A DNA stretch of 64,000 bases. It comes from Catonia carolina (taxonomy: Eukaryota; Arthropoda; Insecta; Hemiptera; Achilidae). This document shows, in pieces, positions 45,593 to 56,984 of this stretch. The position numbers and the translations under genes were made by a program. Position 1 is the stretch's first letter. Every line of letters begins with the position of its first letter. The notes below the pieces were generated by a model, which worked only from the letters and a program-made list of their open reading frames with translations, ran no database searches and was not told the origin of the DNA. The stretch spans positions 53,963,553 to 54,027,552 of the forward strand of contig JAQMRL010000001.1 in the NCBI GenBank assembly GCA_035578175.1, in the 5' to 3' direction.

Positions 45593-46335
45593 ATGCATCA
45601 CATTACAATTTCATTTCTCATTACATTTCTTATTTCGTTGCCAGTAAGCGATTATTCTTTCAGTGTGCCTTCCTCCATTTTACAGTCTATCGTATGTCAG
45701 ATTATTTTGCATGTCTTTTCTCAAATTTCCATATGCTCGCTATTTTATTTCTATCCTGAGTTCAATCTTCTTTTATTGAATTCTCTGCCAAATATTTTAA
45801 TTTATTTTTTCAAGAATTTGAAGACTCTTTTGATAAATCTTCTGTCATTCATTCTAGAAATATGTCCTTAAAACAAAAATTTTCTTTTCCTCATGAAGGT
45901 TTTGAGAGTCTCCTGATATGTGTATCGTTCTTTTGCTAGTTTCAATCTTCAGTCTTCCTTATAGCTTCCATGATATTCCTCAGAATTATTTTTTCAGCTT
46001 CATCCAGATTCTCTAATAAACCTTTGTTGTTCAAGAGTGGGATTTAGCACTCACAGAATACCACAGGTTTGACGACGATATTATGTTTTTTCGGTTGGAT
46101 AAAGTGGTGTTTCTGTTTTGTTCTGGTCTTCACGAAGGCTTTTACCATTTTTATAACTTTAAGAGTACAATTTTCTAAGTCTGTACTCCAGATTATCTTC
46201 CCTAAATATCTAAATTCCGTAACTTTTTTTATTTCTTTATTTTCAAGCTTTAAATGGTCAATTATTGTAAATTTATTCATACATTTCGTCCTTTCTAAGA
46301 AAACTTTATGGAGAATTTTACTAATACATTCTTAA
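45593..46335 (-). pseudogene. RT C-terminal relic, 'GHISRM ... W-x-x-x-K' family
   Basis: On the minus strand the 78-codon frame 46044-46280 reads KLENKEIKKVTEFRYLGKII, the FxYLGxII block, then KHNIVVKPVVFCEC. After breaks come NNKGLLENLDEAEKIILRNI (compare KGLxExLExxERKILRKIxG), GHISRMNDRRFIKRVFKF (compare GHxxRMxxxRLTKxIF), and RIIAYWQRNKK (compare SERMKEYWxxRKK). Many frameshifts. The plus-strand frames 45593-45871 and 46069-46335 are shadows of this relic. Confidence 0.7.
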
Positions 46336-46374
46336 AGTAGTTTAATGAATTTTATTATACATATTTGTTTAATT

Positions 46375-46695
46375 GAAGCACGTCATGTTATTTTTATGTA
46401 GGCCTATATTATGTACATTTTACATTATTTTATGTATAATCACACACACACACACTTTAATGTTTATGCTGTTGTTTGTTTAGAAAGTTCTGAAACTTCT
46501 AGCTTTTAACTGTTTAAAATCTTCTAGAAAGCTTAAGTTAGAACCTATGTAGACTTAAATAGGTGTACACTAAACAAACGTGGATCAGTCTTGTTACAGA
46601 TTTTGTACTGCTAATTTGAATAAAGTTTGTTGTGCTCAGAGTTTAGCTATCTTGTTATTTATTGTAAAGAATCGGAACTTCTGTAACGTTATAAT
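46375..46695 (+). repeat. LTR-like repeat R4, copy 2
   Basis: Matches 15480-16085 in order: CACACTTTAATGTTTATG, GAAAGTTCTGAAACTTCT (heat-shock array damaged by one lost base), ATCTTCTAGAAAGC, AATAAAGTTTGTTGTGCTCA, AACTTCTGTAACGTTA. Lacks the TATAAAG box and about 350 bp present in copy 1. A short (CA)n tract lies at 46441-46455. Confidence 0.55.
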
Positions 46696-46699
46696 TTTA

Positions 46700-47439
46700 A
46701 AAAATTAAAGACTTTACGGAAATGTATTATTTAGGTAATGTATTATTTAGGGAATGTATTATCATTGGGGATCGAAAGTTGAACTTTCCGCTTTTCAGTC
46801 CAAAGCATTATCATGTGATACAGTTTTCAATATTATTCTTTTACAATTAGTACCTTTTTTAAATGCGCAGTTCATTTATGTTTATTTCGATTGAAATTAA
46901 TAATACACTTAGTAAAAGTAATCATTAATCAAGAAATTTTGAATCTTATCACTTTTAGATATTAGAAACAGTAGAACGGACCTCGCTGAAAAGTTCCTCA
47001 AGTCCTAATATTTCAAGAGCCCCGTATTATTTTACACTTATCTCTCTCCGTCCCCGTTTGTGCGCCTATGCTTGCGTTATATGTTTTTTTAACTTTTTAA
47101 TATTTTTTAGGACTTTCAAAATCTCGTTACAGATATCAGGAACAGTCTACGAATAATCTAACTTTGTAAATTTATTTTTATTTAAATTGTTTTTCCTTTG
47201 TTATTTTTCATTTTCTTCATTATTAACAGCAACTGAACTTCTTATTACTTTTATATAATTTCTACTATAATGATTTCTTTCTTTAGAATAGCAAAGTGTG
47301 CGGTGCTAGACGTCGTTCTAAGTTATCTACCCACATTCAGTTGCCTTGACAACCCCATTGTAATTTATGTAAAATAAGCCCGTAATTGTTAGCAACTAAA
47401 GAATTCTAAATAATAAATGAATTATTAATTTTATAAAAT
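46700..47439. other. unassigned AT-rich DNA
   Basis: A triple short repeat AATGTATTATTTAGG lies at 46719-46755. No coding motif. Confidence 0.45.
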
Positions 47440-47639
47440 ATGAGGAAAATGATAATGATGAGAGGGAGGGGGAGACCCCGGAGAAGATGGAGAGACGCCG
47501 TGGCGGACGACTTGAGGGAGAAGGGCCTGAGCGAGGAGGATGTGGTGGATCGGAGGGAGTGGAGGAGAAGAGTACGGAACAGCGACCCCTGAGGAAGGGA
47601 AAAGCTGAAGAAGAAGAAGAAGAAGATGAGGAAAATGAT
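47440..47639 (+). mobile_element. 166-bp retrotransposon 3' end with 17-bp TSD
   Basis: The insert 47457-47622 is bracketed by the perfect 17-bp direct repeat ATGAGGAAAATGATAAT (47440-47456, 47623-47639). From 47462 the insert reads GRGRPRRRWRDAVADDLREK, then EEDVVDRREWRRRVRNSDP-stop, the exact end-type of an RT family with a W-R-D-x-V-x-x-D-x-R-E-K ... DRxxWRRxVRNSDP tail. A short (GAA)n tail follows (47607-47622). The insert is strongly G-rich against an AT background. It is a severely 5'-truncated, recent insertion. The 102-codon frame 47487-47795 is in another phase and is not real. Confidence 0.9.
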
Positions 47640-47644
47640 AATAT

Positions 47645-48225
47645 GGAATATCAGTATTATAATATTAATGTATTACCAATTCATGTAGAAACAATTATTT
47701 ACTGTAGTATAATGTTGAAATTTTATTCACTAGAAAATAATCTTATTTTACTGAGAGTTGTTTTCTATCGGAGTCAGGGAATGGAAACCTTATGAAACGA
47801 AAGCCTATTACAGAGTTCTGCACATTCTATTGATGGAACGATAGGTAACCAATAGGAAATAGGGAATTAAATCGGAAATTTAATTAGAGGATTATTAATT
47901 AGAAAGCTCAATTGCGCTAAAGACACCTGTTAACATTGTTTTACTTTTCACATCAATAGATTTTCAACGAGCAGGAAGTAATTCAAAACTACTCGTGTAT
48001 ATTTTATGTAATTTTATATATCGATCAAGAAATCACACAGAACTTATAAGAATATAATTAATATGTAATTTTTGGTAAACTTCAATAACTGCAATAGAAA
48101 GAGAAATTTGGTTAAGTTTTATGTTGTCGTATAGGCCTATATGTTCTGCATTCTAAAAAAAATCAAGGTAAAATGAATGTTCATTTTTATTAATGTAAAC
48201 CACTTGTTCATTAGTAAATAGAATC
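47645..48225. other. unassigned AT-rich DNA
   Basis: Nothing recognised. Confidence 0.4.
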
Positions 48226-48227
48226 AA

Positions 48228-48345
48228 TTATGACCGCCTCCATGACTTAATGATTTGCGCTTAGCCTGAAATGCGGAAGGTCCCGATTTTGATTCCTAGC
48301 TGAGTCTGGAAGTTAGCTGTTGTTGCGACTTAACATAACCTAAAA
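48228..48345 (+). repeat. tRNA-derived SINE-like head
   Basis: CATGACTTAATGATTTGCGC (A-box-like) and CCCGATTTTGATTCC (B-box-like) with tRNA-like spacing, then GCTGAGTCTGG. Lies immediately next to the 3' end of the LINE relic at 48355. No TSD or A tail established. Confidence 0.4.
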
Positions 48346-48354
48346 AAAGTTTTA

Positions 48355-49350
48355 AAATTTTTTTATTCAAGAAATTCACAATCTATTAGACACAATCAGT
48401 GAATATGATAACACAAAATACGAAAAACTAACATGATAAAAAACATGAGTGGAAGCACAGTCCAATAACAGAACTCTGACGTGAATAGATGAGTGCAGAA
48501 TTTAGATCATTTTAAATCAATTACAGTACTAAAATATGTGATAAAATCTCGGCTCCATCTACGTTTTAATTGTCCAATTGGATTGTTTGGGAAAGTCTGC
48601 GTCGTCATATTTCAGATCAATGGGTTATGGTGGTTCGTAAGTTTCTTCCTAAATTTTGTATAGAGTTTAAAGAAAACGTCTATATGTAGGGTACGTTTAG
48701 GTCTGAGAGTAGCGTTTTATTGGTTACATAATATGGGGCGTTAACTGTGATTCGTAAAAGCTTTGATTGCAAACGCTGAATTTCAGCTAATACCGATGGT
48801 TTTGCACAGCCATAGAGCTGACTGCCATAGCTCCACATTGGTCGAAGGTAGGAGTTGTAAATGGTTAATTTAGATGCAGTTGGTAATTTGGATTTGGGCG
48901 AAAGAAGCCTGTACAACTGTTTGAACCTGTATTGGGGTGCCTTTTATTTTTATCCACATGTACATTATATACGTAAGTCTCTTATATAGATATAAACGTA
49001 TATAACGGATAGATTCAGAAGTTTTAAGTTGAGTGCCACAAAGATACAAAGGAGGAAAAACTTGTTTACGCAGGGTGAATATAACGTAAGATGCTTCTGT
49101 AGTGTTGACTTTGATCCACTATTTGGTAAGCCATGATTCTAGGCGAGAAATACACTGTTAGAGGACATACGATGATACTTAAGCAGGGTTATCGGAGGAG
49201 TACAATATTACAGTATCAACCGCATACGAAGCAAGGAGTGTATGTGGGTGGGACGGTACATCGGAAGTGTAAATGGAATATAAAAGTGGTGCTAAGATAG
49301 ATCCCTGAAGCACACCGGCTAGTAGTAAGAACCGGCAGTTTTTTCAGAGA
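48355..49350 (-). pseudogene. Jockey-like LINE relic, catalytic site YAVD
   Basis: Reading the minus strand: KNCRFLLLAGVLQGSILAP, a GVPQGS block with Pro to Leu, then LLYSIYTSDVP. LASYAVDTVILYSSD follows (YADD changed to YAVD at 49215-49226), then a decayed YLG-W block, then LYRLLSPKSKLPTASKLTIY, RPMWSYGSQLYGCAKPS, LQSKLLRITVNAPYYVTNK and LLSDLNVPYI. The C-terminal RRLKR tail is recognisable only as a scrap near 48565. Loss of the second catalytic Asp pair would abolish polymerase activity. The closest relative here is the copy at 26089-27332. Confidence 0.8.
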
Positions 49351-49354
49351 TAAA

Positions 49355-51585
49355 TAGAAAACCTACCTTAGGATATTAGAAATCAATAAACAGGTAAATT
49401 TCCCAACTTCTATATTATCTGTAGATTTATAAGTACAGATGAAATATATATGCAATTTATTGAAAATTAATATTCAAATAAAGGGAATGAATCTGTAAGA
49501 ATGTAAAAATAATTAACTTACAAATTTACTGGAAACACTTTTTTTATAATTTTACAGTTTAAACACAACAATGATACCAATGTGAGAATAGAACAATTTT
49601 TCGGTCATGAAATCTGTACGATCCACAAAGCCCACTGGAATATATTCTTAAAAATGTTTACCTAAAACTTGAATATTTTAAAGAATTTTCAGATTTTAAT
49701 TATTTCAAACCCTTAAACCTCTAGTGCACCATCCTTTGAACAATCTTCTTCAAAATTTTACCTTAACAAAAAAAAATTTCTTTTTCAATTTTTTTTGGGT
49801 TCTTAAAACCCGAAGAAAATTGGTTATATAGTACGTAATTTTTGGTTGAGGTTTAAAAAACCAAGTAGTTTTTTAATCGGAAGCACAACAGATTTTCTGG
49901 CATCTTGTCAGTTGAGTATCTTGTCAACAGAGTCATCAAGACTGCCAGCCGAATTTATTCAACAAATTTCAGTTCCTTTTAGTAAATTTGATAGAGAAAT
50001 ATGCAGAGTATTAAAACGACATTACTTTATATAATAGTACTGATTGTTGAATTCGCTTTATTAGACTTTGTAAGTCAGTTCGTTTGATTATACTTTACCT
50101 ATTCATTCACTTGCACCCTTATATATTTAGCTACAATTTATAAAGGGTACATTATTAGTAAACAAAGTTCTCTTTTCTGTATCTTTGTTAGTAACATAAT
50201 ATACAAAGCCCTTCACCAAACTTTCTTGTGCGGTTGAATTTCTGAGTAGGTAGCCTGAAGCGCCGAACGTATTGTACTGAACTTCATTAACTGCTTTCAT
50301 ATCGTTTTAATTATGTTCTCCTATTTACTAAAGCAAATAATACGAGTTTATTTTAGTACTAAAAAAGTGTAACGGTGAACACACGATTAACTTTGTTAAG
50401 TTTTAATGACAGATTTTTAGACTATAATATAAACGAGTACATACAGTAACTTAGTTGTGGAAACGAATTAAAATTATGTTTCGATAATTTATATGCACTT
50501 GAGCACCAAACATATTGTTCAGATGCAATGAACACTATATAATGTAAATATTATGTCTGCCGTATGTATTGGGTACTCTTATGTTCTTAATATGACTTAA
50601 GTAGCACAATAAATTTTACTTTCGCGTAAAACCTACACAGGTTTCTATTTGATAGATTTTCAGAATGCAACCACCGCAAAATTGATGACTAAAAACCGTA
50701 AAAAACTAATAGTTTCTTTTACTTTCATTTGCTTTTAATTGGAACTTCATTTAAACAACCACCCTACTCGATCACCGCTTTTGGCCGTATTTTTTAAATT
50801 CAATAATTCTGTGATTTTTTAAAAATCCTATACGAAATAAATTCGTTAATGAATGCTCGAATAATCAATTTTATTTTCAAAACAAAAAAAGTTAAAAAGA
50901 CATTTATACCGCCTCTGGTAAAAAGATATCTTTGAAGAGGACTAATGTAGGACTGCAAGCTCTAGCAAATTTTTACTTTATATACTACTACGTTATAATC
51001 TGTTAACTTTCTTTGCAAAATAAATAACTAATCTGGCAGAAAAGTGAAAAAACCTAAAGTAACTCAAACATCCATCGATGTTTCACTTCTGTGATGCTTA
51101 TAAAAATAATAATAAAAAGTAATAAATTAGTAAAATAGGTGCAGAAGAATATTAGGTACGCTAAATTTTGATTACAATAACGATAAGGCAAGTTCAAAAA
51201 ATAAAAATTCATTAAATTGGAATTTAGATTCACTTTATCTAATAAATTGTTTGCAAATAAGATTTTATGTTTGTAAAGTCCGTCCAAATACTGTAATTAT
51301 ACTGAATTTTGAAATTTCTTGTTTCACTGTAATTAAGTTAAGACGTCTGTAAATAAATTGATGTTTGTATACCAGGTTATGTTTAACATGTGTTTAATGG
51401 CCTTTGACCGGAATCACTCTGTGAATTCAATGTTTGGTTTTATAGATGTACTCCAAAGTTGTTTTCATTATGTTCAAATGGGTTTCAATATTGATTTGTA
51501 GAGAAATAAAATAATTAAGAAATAGCAAATCTAGCAAGTAAATAAATTTTTTGTAACATTCAACAAATTTAGTTTTTGTCAAAAA
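49355..51585. other. unassigned AT-rich DNA
   Basis: The 62-codon plus frame 49846-50034 begins MRFKKPSSFLIGS and is mildly non-random, but I cannot place it. No repeat match found. Confidence 0.35.
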
Positions 51586-51589
51586 TAGT

Positions 51590-52300
51590 TATGGTTTTTA
51601 AACCAGGATGAACCCATGTAATGTTTAGCCGTACAAGCCGACAAGTCTTCTACTCCCAAGTACTCGTACATGTGATATCTAAATAAATTGAAAAATTACT
51701 ACAACGATTGGAACCATATCTTATTAAATTCCTGCCCCGCTGTCAATGAAGCTTTCGTGAGAATCACAGTTTATATAAGCCTTTGGTTAGATATGTAAAA
51801 TTGAAACTGTCGTACAAAATTCTTTCTAATGATTACTGGAATCACGTTATTTAGAATCTAGATGTTTTCAAGAAAAGTTCTGAACTAAATCAGGCGTACC
51901 GCATGGAAGTCTTCTTGAACCGTTTTTATGCCTATTTTACACGTCTGACTTCCTTACAACTCCACCTGTATTTTATGACCTTTAGCACCAATATTTTTGC
52001 TGATTTCACGGTTATTCTTACTACCCAAGAAAACCCAAAAATTGCGTCCCAATTTTTACAAGATTTCTATACATATTTTGAGAAGTAGTTAATGAAAAAT
52101 AAAACAAAATTTATTGAAAACAAATCAACACATATTACATTCACTCTTCGGAAAAATGACTGCCCACGGTAACTTTATATGATATTTATAGTAACTTTTA
52201 ATACCAACATACTCGAAAGTTTCCAATCAAAATTTTGCGGCCAGTTTTACAAATTCCACGCTTTATCAAAAACACCTGTACATTAATATCGACATTGTCA
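51590..52300 (+). pseudogene. Jockey-like LINE RT palm relic, catalytic site FADF
   Basis: The only relic here that begins well upstream in the RT. MVFKPG (compare IxKPGK), then a PYKPTSLLLPS-like block (compare SYRPISLLP), IEKLLQRLEPYLIKFLPRCQ ending at a broken QFGFRENHS, a GVPHGSLLEPFL-like block (compare GVPQGSxLGP), STNIFADFTVILTTQENPK at 51996-52007 where YADD should be, and HITFTLRKNDCPR. Frameshifts are frequent. The RT is followed by scraps toward 52300. Confidence 0.75.
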
Positions 52301-52304
52301 AACG

Positions 52305-53795
52305 AGTAATATCAAAATTAAATTTTAAGTAAGAAGAGAGACTAAACCGTTATCCAAAATTTCCTGGCTACAAATCTATTCAATAATACCAATAATGGTT
52401 TTACAAAATTGAAAAGACACAGTATTACGTAAGAGTATCAATTGCAGTATACGTATATATAAGTATTATAAGCTATTAAGTATTATGTTGTCTGTAAAAA
52501 CACAGTTTTGAGTTACAGCTTTTAACTGAATATTTTTATTATTTTTAATTAGTCTCCTTCTTATGTTGGACAACAGAAATATTTTCATCAACGGATGATA
52601 TTATGAGCACGTACATGATTTATTGTAATTGTTATTACAGTACAATTTATTATTAAAAAATTGTAAGTTGCTGACTTGAAAAAATTCTAAATATTCAATC
52701 AAATGTATAAAAATTCAATAATTTCGTTCCATTCAATCAACCAAATGTAATACATTTTGCTTTATTAGATTTTTGAAAAGCCTAAAAATCTTTATAAATA
52801 TTTCAGTTTGTTACTTGGTTTGCGATTCAAGATCGATACTTATATTGTGAGGAGCTCTTTTTATTTGAATGTGTAAGTCTGTCACATTGCTGTAAAATGC
52901 ACGCCCTTTTATGTTAGACTTGGAAATGTACCGTGTAGGCGTGAATGTGAAAAAATAAAACTGCAAAATATGGAAATGTTCCAGATATTTTTCATCTCAA
53001 AAATTTTGCTGAAGATTCAAAATATTTTATTCAGTAATATTCACATTAATTTTTAGTATATGCAATAAAATTTCATCCAGAAAAAAATACGTATAAGATT
53101 TCTTTCATTACCTATATATATTTTTTTTAAATTAAAATAAATTTTATAAGGAAATACCAATCACGATTAAAGGAATCAACAAAAATAACTTTAATAGAAT
53201 GGACGAACCTTTTTGAATTTTTGCTCATTAAAGCACCTCCAAAAACAAAAGTCTTTATTTAAGAGTTCTGTAAATCACCGTTGTTGCTAATGACTAAGCA
53301 GCTTTTTAGATTTTGAATAAACTTTTTTTAAAAGTTTATTTAAAATATTAATGACAATTGACAAAACACGATTAAGTTCTTATTAGAACTGAATTTTGAT
53401 ATTACTCGTTTGAAAATGTCAATGTAATGGATAACTTTTTTTTTAAATACTTAAAAAAGTAATTATTCATTTTCACAACAGTGATTGCAACTACAGAAAT
53501 TAACGACAGGAAATTATGGTAGATTCTTGTAAATTATTGTGAAATATAAGCAGCTATTGTATGCTTTTGACAGATATGGTTTATTGCCTGTAAGCGCGGT
53601 CAATATTTTTTGGAAGTTATATTGTATTCCTTTAAGTTATTATGCATTGCTATTTAACTTAGAATTCCTTTATGTTCTTTCTACTATTCTTTAGATTTTC
53701 TAGCGAAGTGTAAGAGGTACAATTTTCAATGCTTTTATTATTTATTCTCAAAGATTCTTTAAATCTCGAAATCCATAGAATTTCAAAAATTCATA
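52305..53795. other. unassigned AT-rich DNA
   Basis: No repeat or coding signal recognised. Confidence 0.4.
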
Positions 53796-53800
53796 GGTGT

Positions 53801-53835
53801 TATAAATAGGGTCGCTTTTATTTTCGGGTCAGTTG
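53801..53835 (+). promoter_or_regulatory. Candidate core promoter: TATAAATA plus TCAGT initiator
   Basis: TATAAATA at 53801-53808 and TCAGTT at 53829-53834 place the A(+1) 30 bp from the first T of the TATA box, the standard insect spacing. A less AT-rich stretch follows (to about 53930) without an open frame of note. It could serve a host gene outside this window or be an LTR promoter; nothing downstream decides. Confidence 0.4.
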
Positions 53836-54217
53836 CTGTATGAACAGTGTCAAGAGTAGTGTACGTACTATAAGCGCGTCAGCTCGTGATCCGTGTGAGG
53901 AATTTGTGTTACGGCATGCAGTGAAAGATTATACTATTCATAAAAAAAACATTTATCATAATGTTCTTGTCATTATAAAGTAACCTTTTGTTTTATTATT
54001 TCAATTTATTCTATAATATAGTAACTCTTTTACTTTTCTTTTATTGTATTTATTAATATTTAGTAATTATTTACAGTTTGAGTCAGGCAGTCCTCAGGAA
54101 TTAAAATATGAACGTAGCATAGAAAATAAGGAAATTAAAAAATATATATTTCATAACATTAATTTATAGGCCTAAATAATTAGTAGCAAATTATGATTAT
54201 GATTTTTTTTACCTCAG

Positions 54218-54337
54218 TCAAGTGGTTAAGCCAATTCTGGGTCCTTTACGCGATTCTTCATCACAGTTTTTTATAACTGATGCAGTAATTTGTCGCACTT
54301 CCGAATGAATTACCGCTTTATTTTTCCGGGAAGACAT
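54218..54337 (-). pseudogene. 39-codon N-terminal fragment, possibly of a transposase
   Basis: ATG at 54337 opens MSSRKNKAVIHSEVRQITAS and continues VIKNCDEESRKGP to a stop at 54218. It is charged, helix-like and unlike the surrounding AT noise. It resembles my recollection of N-termini of insect Tc1/mariner-like transposases before their helix-turn-helix. The expected V-S-x-x-T-V-x-R-I continuation is missing, so the piece is either truncated or unrelated. No TIR was identified. Confidence 0.35.
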
Positions 54338-54934
54338 ATTAAAATAAAACAAAAGATATGAAAAATACACGTTGAAATTTACCTAACACAAAACAAATAA
54401 CTTTTGGCACGTTAACACACTTTAATTTCAAAATAAAAATCACTTTAGTGATAAAAAATCATGAATAATGATTAACACATCCGAGACACATTACCTAGCA
54501 CAAATATACAACTTTATATTGTGACACGTGTATCCGTTGTGAAAAGCCATAATACGTAGGCCTGTAATAAATAAATACATAGACATAATAATAATATTTA
54601 CACGATGACTAAATGTTTTTGTACTGCACGATAAGACAAAAATATTAGTCACATTCTATTAGGCCACCCGCCCCACTTCCCCAGGCGACAGAAATCATGA
54701 GCTGGCGCGCGTATAGTAAATCTTATTTGAACGTTGAAAATAATTTTTGTACATCAACAACATGAGCGTATTAAAAACAGGTTCTGCGTACCGGAAAGAT
54801 AGTTTAGCTACTTACAATCGTTTTGTTGTAACAGTTAGTCATTGATTATAAATGACAATATTTTCTTTTGAGTTAAGTTTAGTAACACGTTATAATATAG
54901 TTAGTCTACGTAGTTATAATTTACCAGAAGTTAA

Positions 54935-55180
54935 GCGTAATAATGTATTTTTATGTATTATTTTACGTACCCCATGGTACGTAACCAATGAAATACTAAA
55001 CAATGACCTAAACCTGCCCATCATATAAGAAGAAATTAAACAACATTGCGAAAAACATTTACAAAAACTAGAAGACCATCAGAATCCATTAGCGATTAAC
55101 CTCCTTGACAACAGCGGAGATACAGATTGAAACGTTTTAAACCATTGGACTTACCTCTACGATTTTGTCAGTCATTTAAT
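54935..55180 (+). pseudogene. Jockey-clade LINE RT C-terminus
   Basis: The frame from about 54935 contains TPWYVTNEILNNDLNLPII, then EEIKQHCEKHLQKLEDHQNP, then LAINLLDNSG, ending at a stop (55131). In the next frame it reads RYRLKRFKPLDL. These are the W-Y-V-x-N-x-x-LHxDL, RLxxHxN, and RRLKRxKPxDL end blocks. Only one in-frame stop and one frameshift lie in about 65 codons, so it is fairly young. The 3' UTR probably runs to the (TA)n at 55326. Confidence 0.75.
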
Positions 55181-55325
55181 TTTTTTTTATTTTTCCACTT
55201 CAACTCCTAATCATCGTCATCTCATAATCGGCGTCGTTTTCATCTCTATCATCGTCATCGTCGTCTCCAACTCCAACAACTTTGTGTTTCGGGATGTTGA
55301 TTCACAGTTCATCAAGTTTGATTTT

Positions 55326-55348
55326 GTATATATATATATATATATATT
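55326..55348. repeat. Short (TA)n microsatellite
   Basis: TATATATATATATATATATA followed by a T run. A TCATCGTCATCGTCGTC-like tract lies just upstream (55201-55265). Confidence 0.8.
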
Positions 55349-55349
55349 T

Positions 55350-56595
55350 TTTTTTCTTTACAGTTTGGTCTTTTTCAAAGACATTACTGATTGTGTTTTG
55401 TGTTTTAATTCTAAGGACATTACTCAGATTTTCTCATATTTGCTTAAAGTTATTGTATTTATTAACTGATTGCAAAATAAATACTTCACTGTTAAAAAAT
55501 GTATTATTTTGTTAATAAAATATTAGTTATACGTTTACAAGGAATTTTTATCATTTATTTACAACCAGATCTATAAAAAACCCCAAAATAAACGTTACAA
55601 TATGTTATATTTTTACAAAATATCTTTATTTTAAAACATACAGGTATAAAAATTTTAAAACAAACATAGAGTGCGTGAATAATAATTAAGATACAGAATA
55701 TTATTTCGTAACAAAAGTTCAAAATTAATCGTATAGGAAAACTTTTATGATGGAATACTTAAAAAGTACTCCGGCCTCCTTTAAAAAAATTCAAATAAAA
55801 AACCAATCCAATAAAGTTGCTTATCTGTAAAATTGATGAAAAGTCTACATGTACAAAACAAAATTACGTTTATTAAGTACACAGTACATTAATAATAATC
55901 ACACACAGACCACTAGATTGTATTTATAATTACGTAAAGATTAATTAGTGTAAATCGAGGCTAGATTACAGAATGATATCATGTATCATATCAGTTTTAC
56001 CTAATAATTAACACTTAACAAACACTGACATTGATAAAACTATACTTATAATTACTTTATCGACTATCTGTTTTGCCCGAATGTCAATTATTAAGTAATT
56101 TATCACCAATTATCACAGATTTTATTCTAGAACGTTCTATACCAATATGCGAAATACTGAATGGGTTAAGGGAATTGAATTTGTGTCAAATTTTCAAAGT
56201 ACAGTGCAACTTTTATAATTCGTGTTGGGATTTAGTAGTTAAGGGAAAAACATAATAAAAGTGAGATTTTATTAGAAATAATGGAACACATGGATATTCC
56301 CCCTCAATGCCCTCCTCACGAATATGATAATTAATTAAGTCTTATTATCAATATCAACCCTTCCTTTCGTCTACTTATTCAATAAATTAGTGTATTAATA
56401 TTCACAAACCTTAAATTGATGATATATTTTATGTAAAAATATTTTTAGGAGAAGCTTCTTTTCTTTAAAAATAAAAATTTTACATTGTTCAGGAGCCAAC
56501 TGAAAATTGTGTTACTTTTGGATATGCAATACCCATATTTTTATTACTATTTCTATCCAATAAATGGACTTAATTCGATGCAGTATAAAAATAAC
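55350..56595. other. unassigned AT-rich DNA
   Basis: Nothing recognised. Confidence 0.4.
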
Positions 56596-56599
56596 AAAA

Positions 56600-56890
56600 C
56601 TTTTATTATTTTTTTATTTTTTTTTTATCCGTGGCGGCGAGAAAAACTCATGTTCACTCCCTCGCGATGGGGGAAGTAGTGTTGGACTCAATTGAGGCAT
56701 TCTCGTCCAGTCCCAAGGAGGCCGCAACCGCCTACCAGCTAAAAACCCGCCACCTGGCCACTTGATCTGGCATCAACAAAGAACCCTCCACCTCCCTCGA
56801 AACTGTTTATATAATACTACAAAAGAAATGTCGGGTTAAAAAAATTTACAAACTGTCAGCGGGGCGTGGAAGGGAACCGTAGCCCAACAA
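56600..56890 (-). mobile_element. Non-LTR retrotransposon 3' UTR with poly-A tail
   Basis: On the minus strand a GC-rich segment (CCAGGTGGCGGGTTTTTAGC, GGTTGCGGCCTCCTTGGGAC, CGCCGCCACGGAT) ends in a run of about 28 A-rich bases (56627 down to 56600). Composition and the GGATAAAAAA end are typical of R1/LOA-type LINE 3' UTRs in insects. No coding part remains. TSD not fixed. Confidence 0.6.
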
Positions 56891-56984
56891 TAACTAACAA
56901 TAATTTTACTTTAAACTAAACGTCGCATCGAACAGAAAATTGTTAACTACTTACAGAAATCTTAACCTTTTTTCTTTGCTTTTA

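Noticed and set aside
45593..45871. 92-residue hydrophobic plus-strand protein
   Set aside because: It is the antisense shadow of an RT relic on the minus strand.
47487..47795. 102-residue acidic protein
   Set aside because: It is a shifted frame over the RT tail insertion plus flanking AT-rich DNA.
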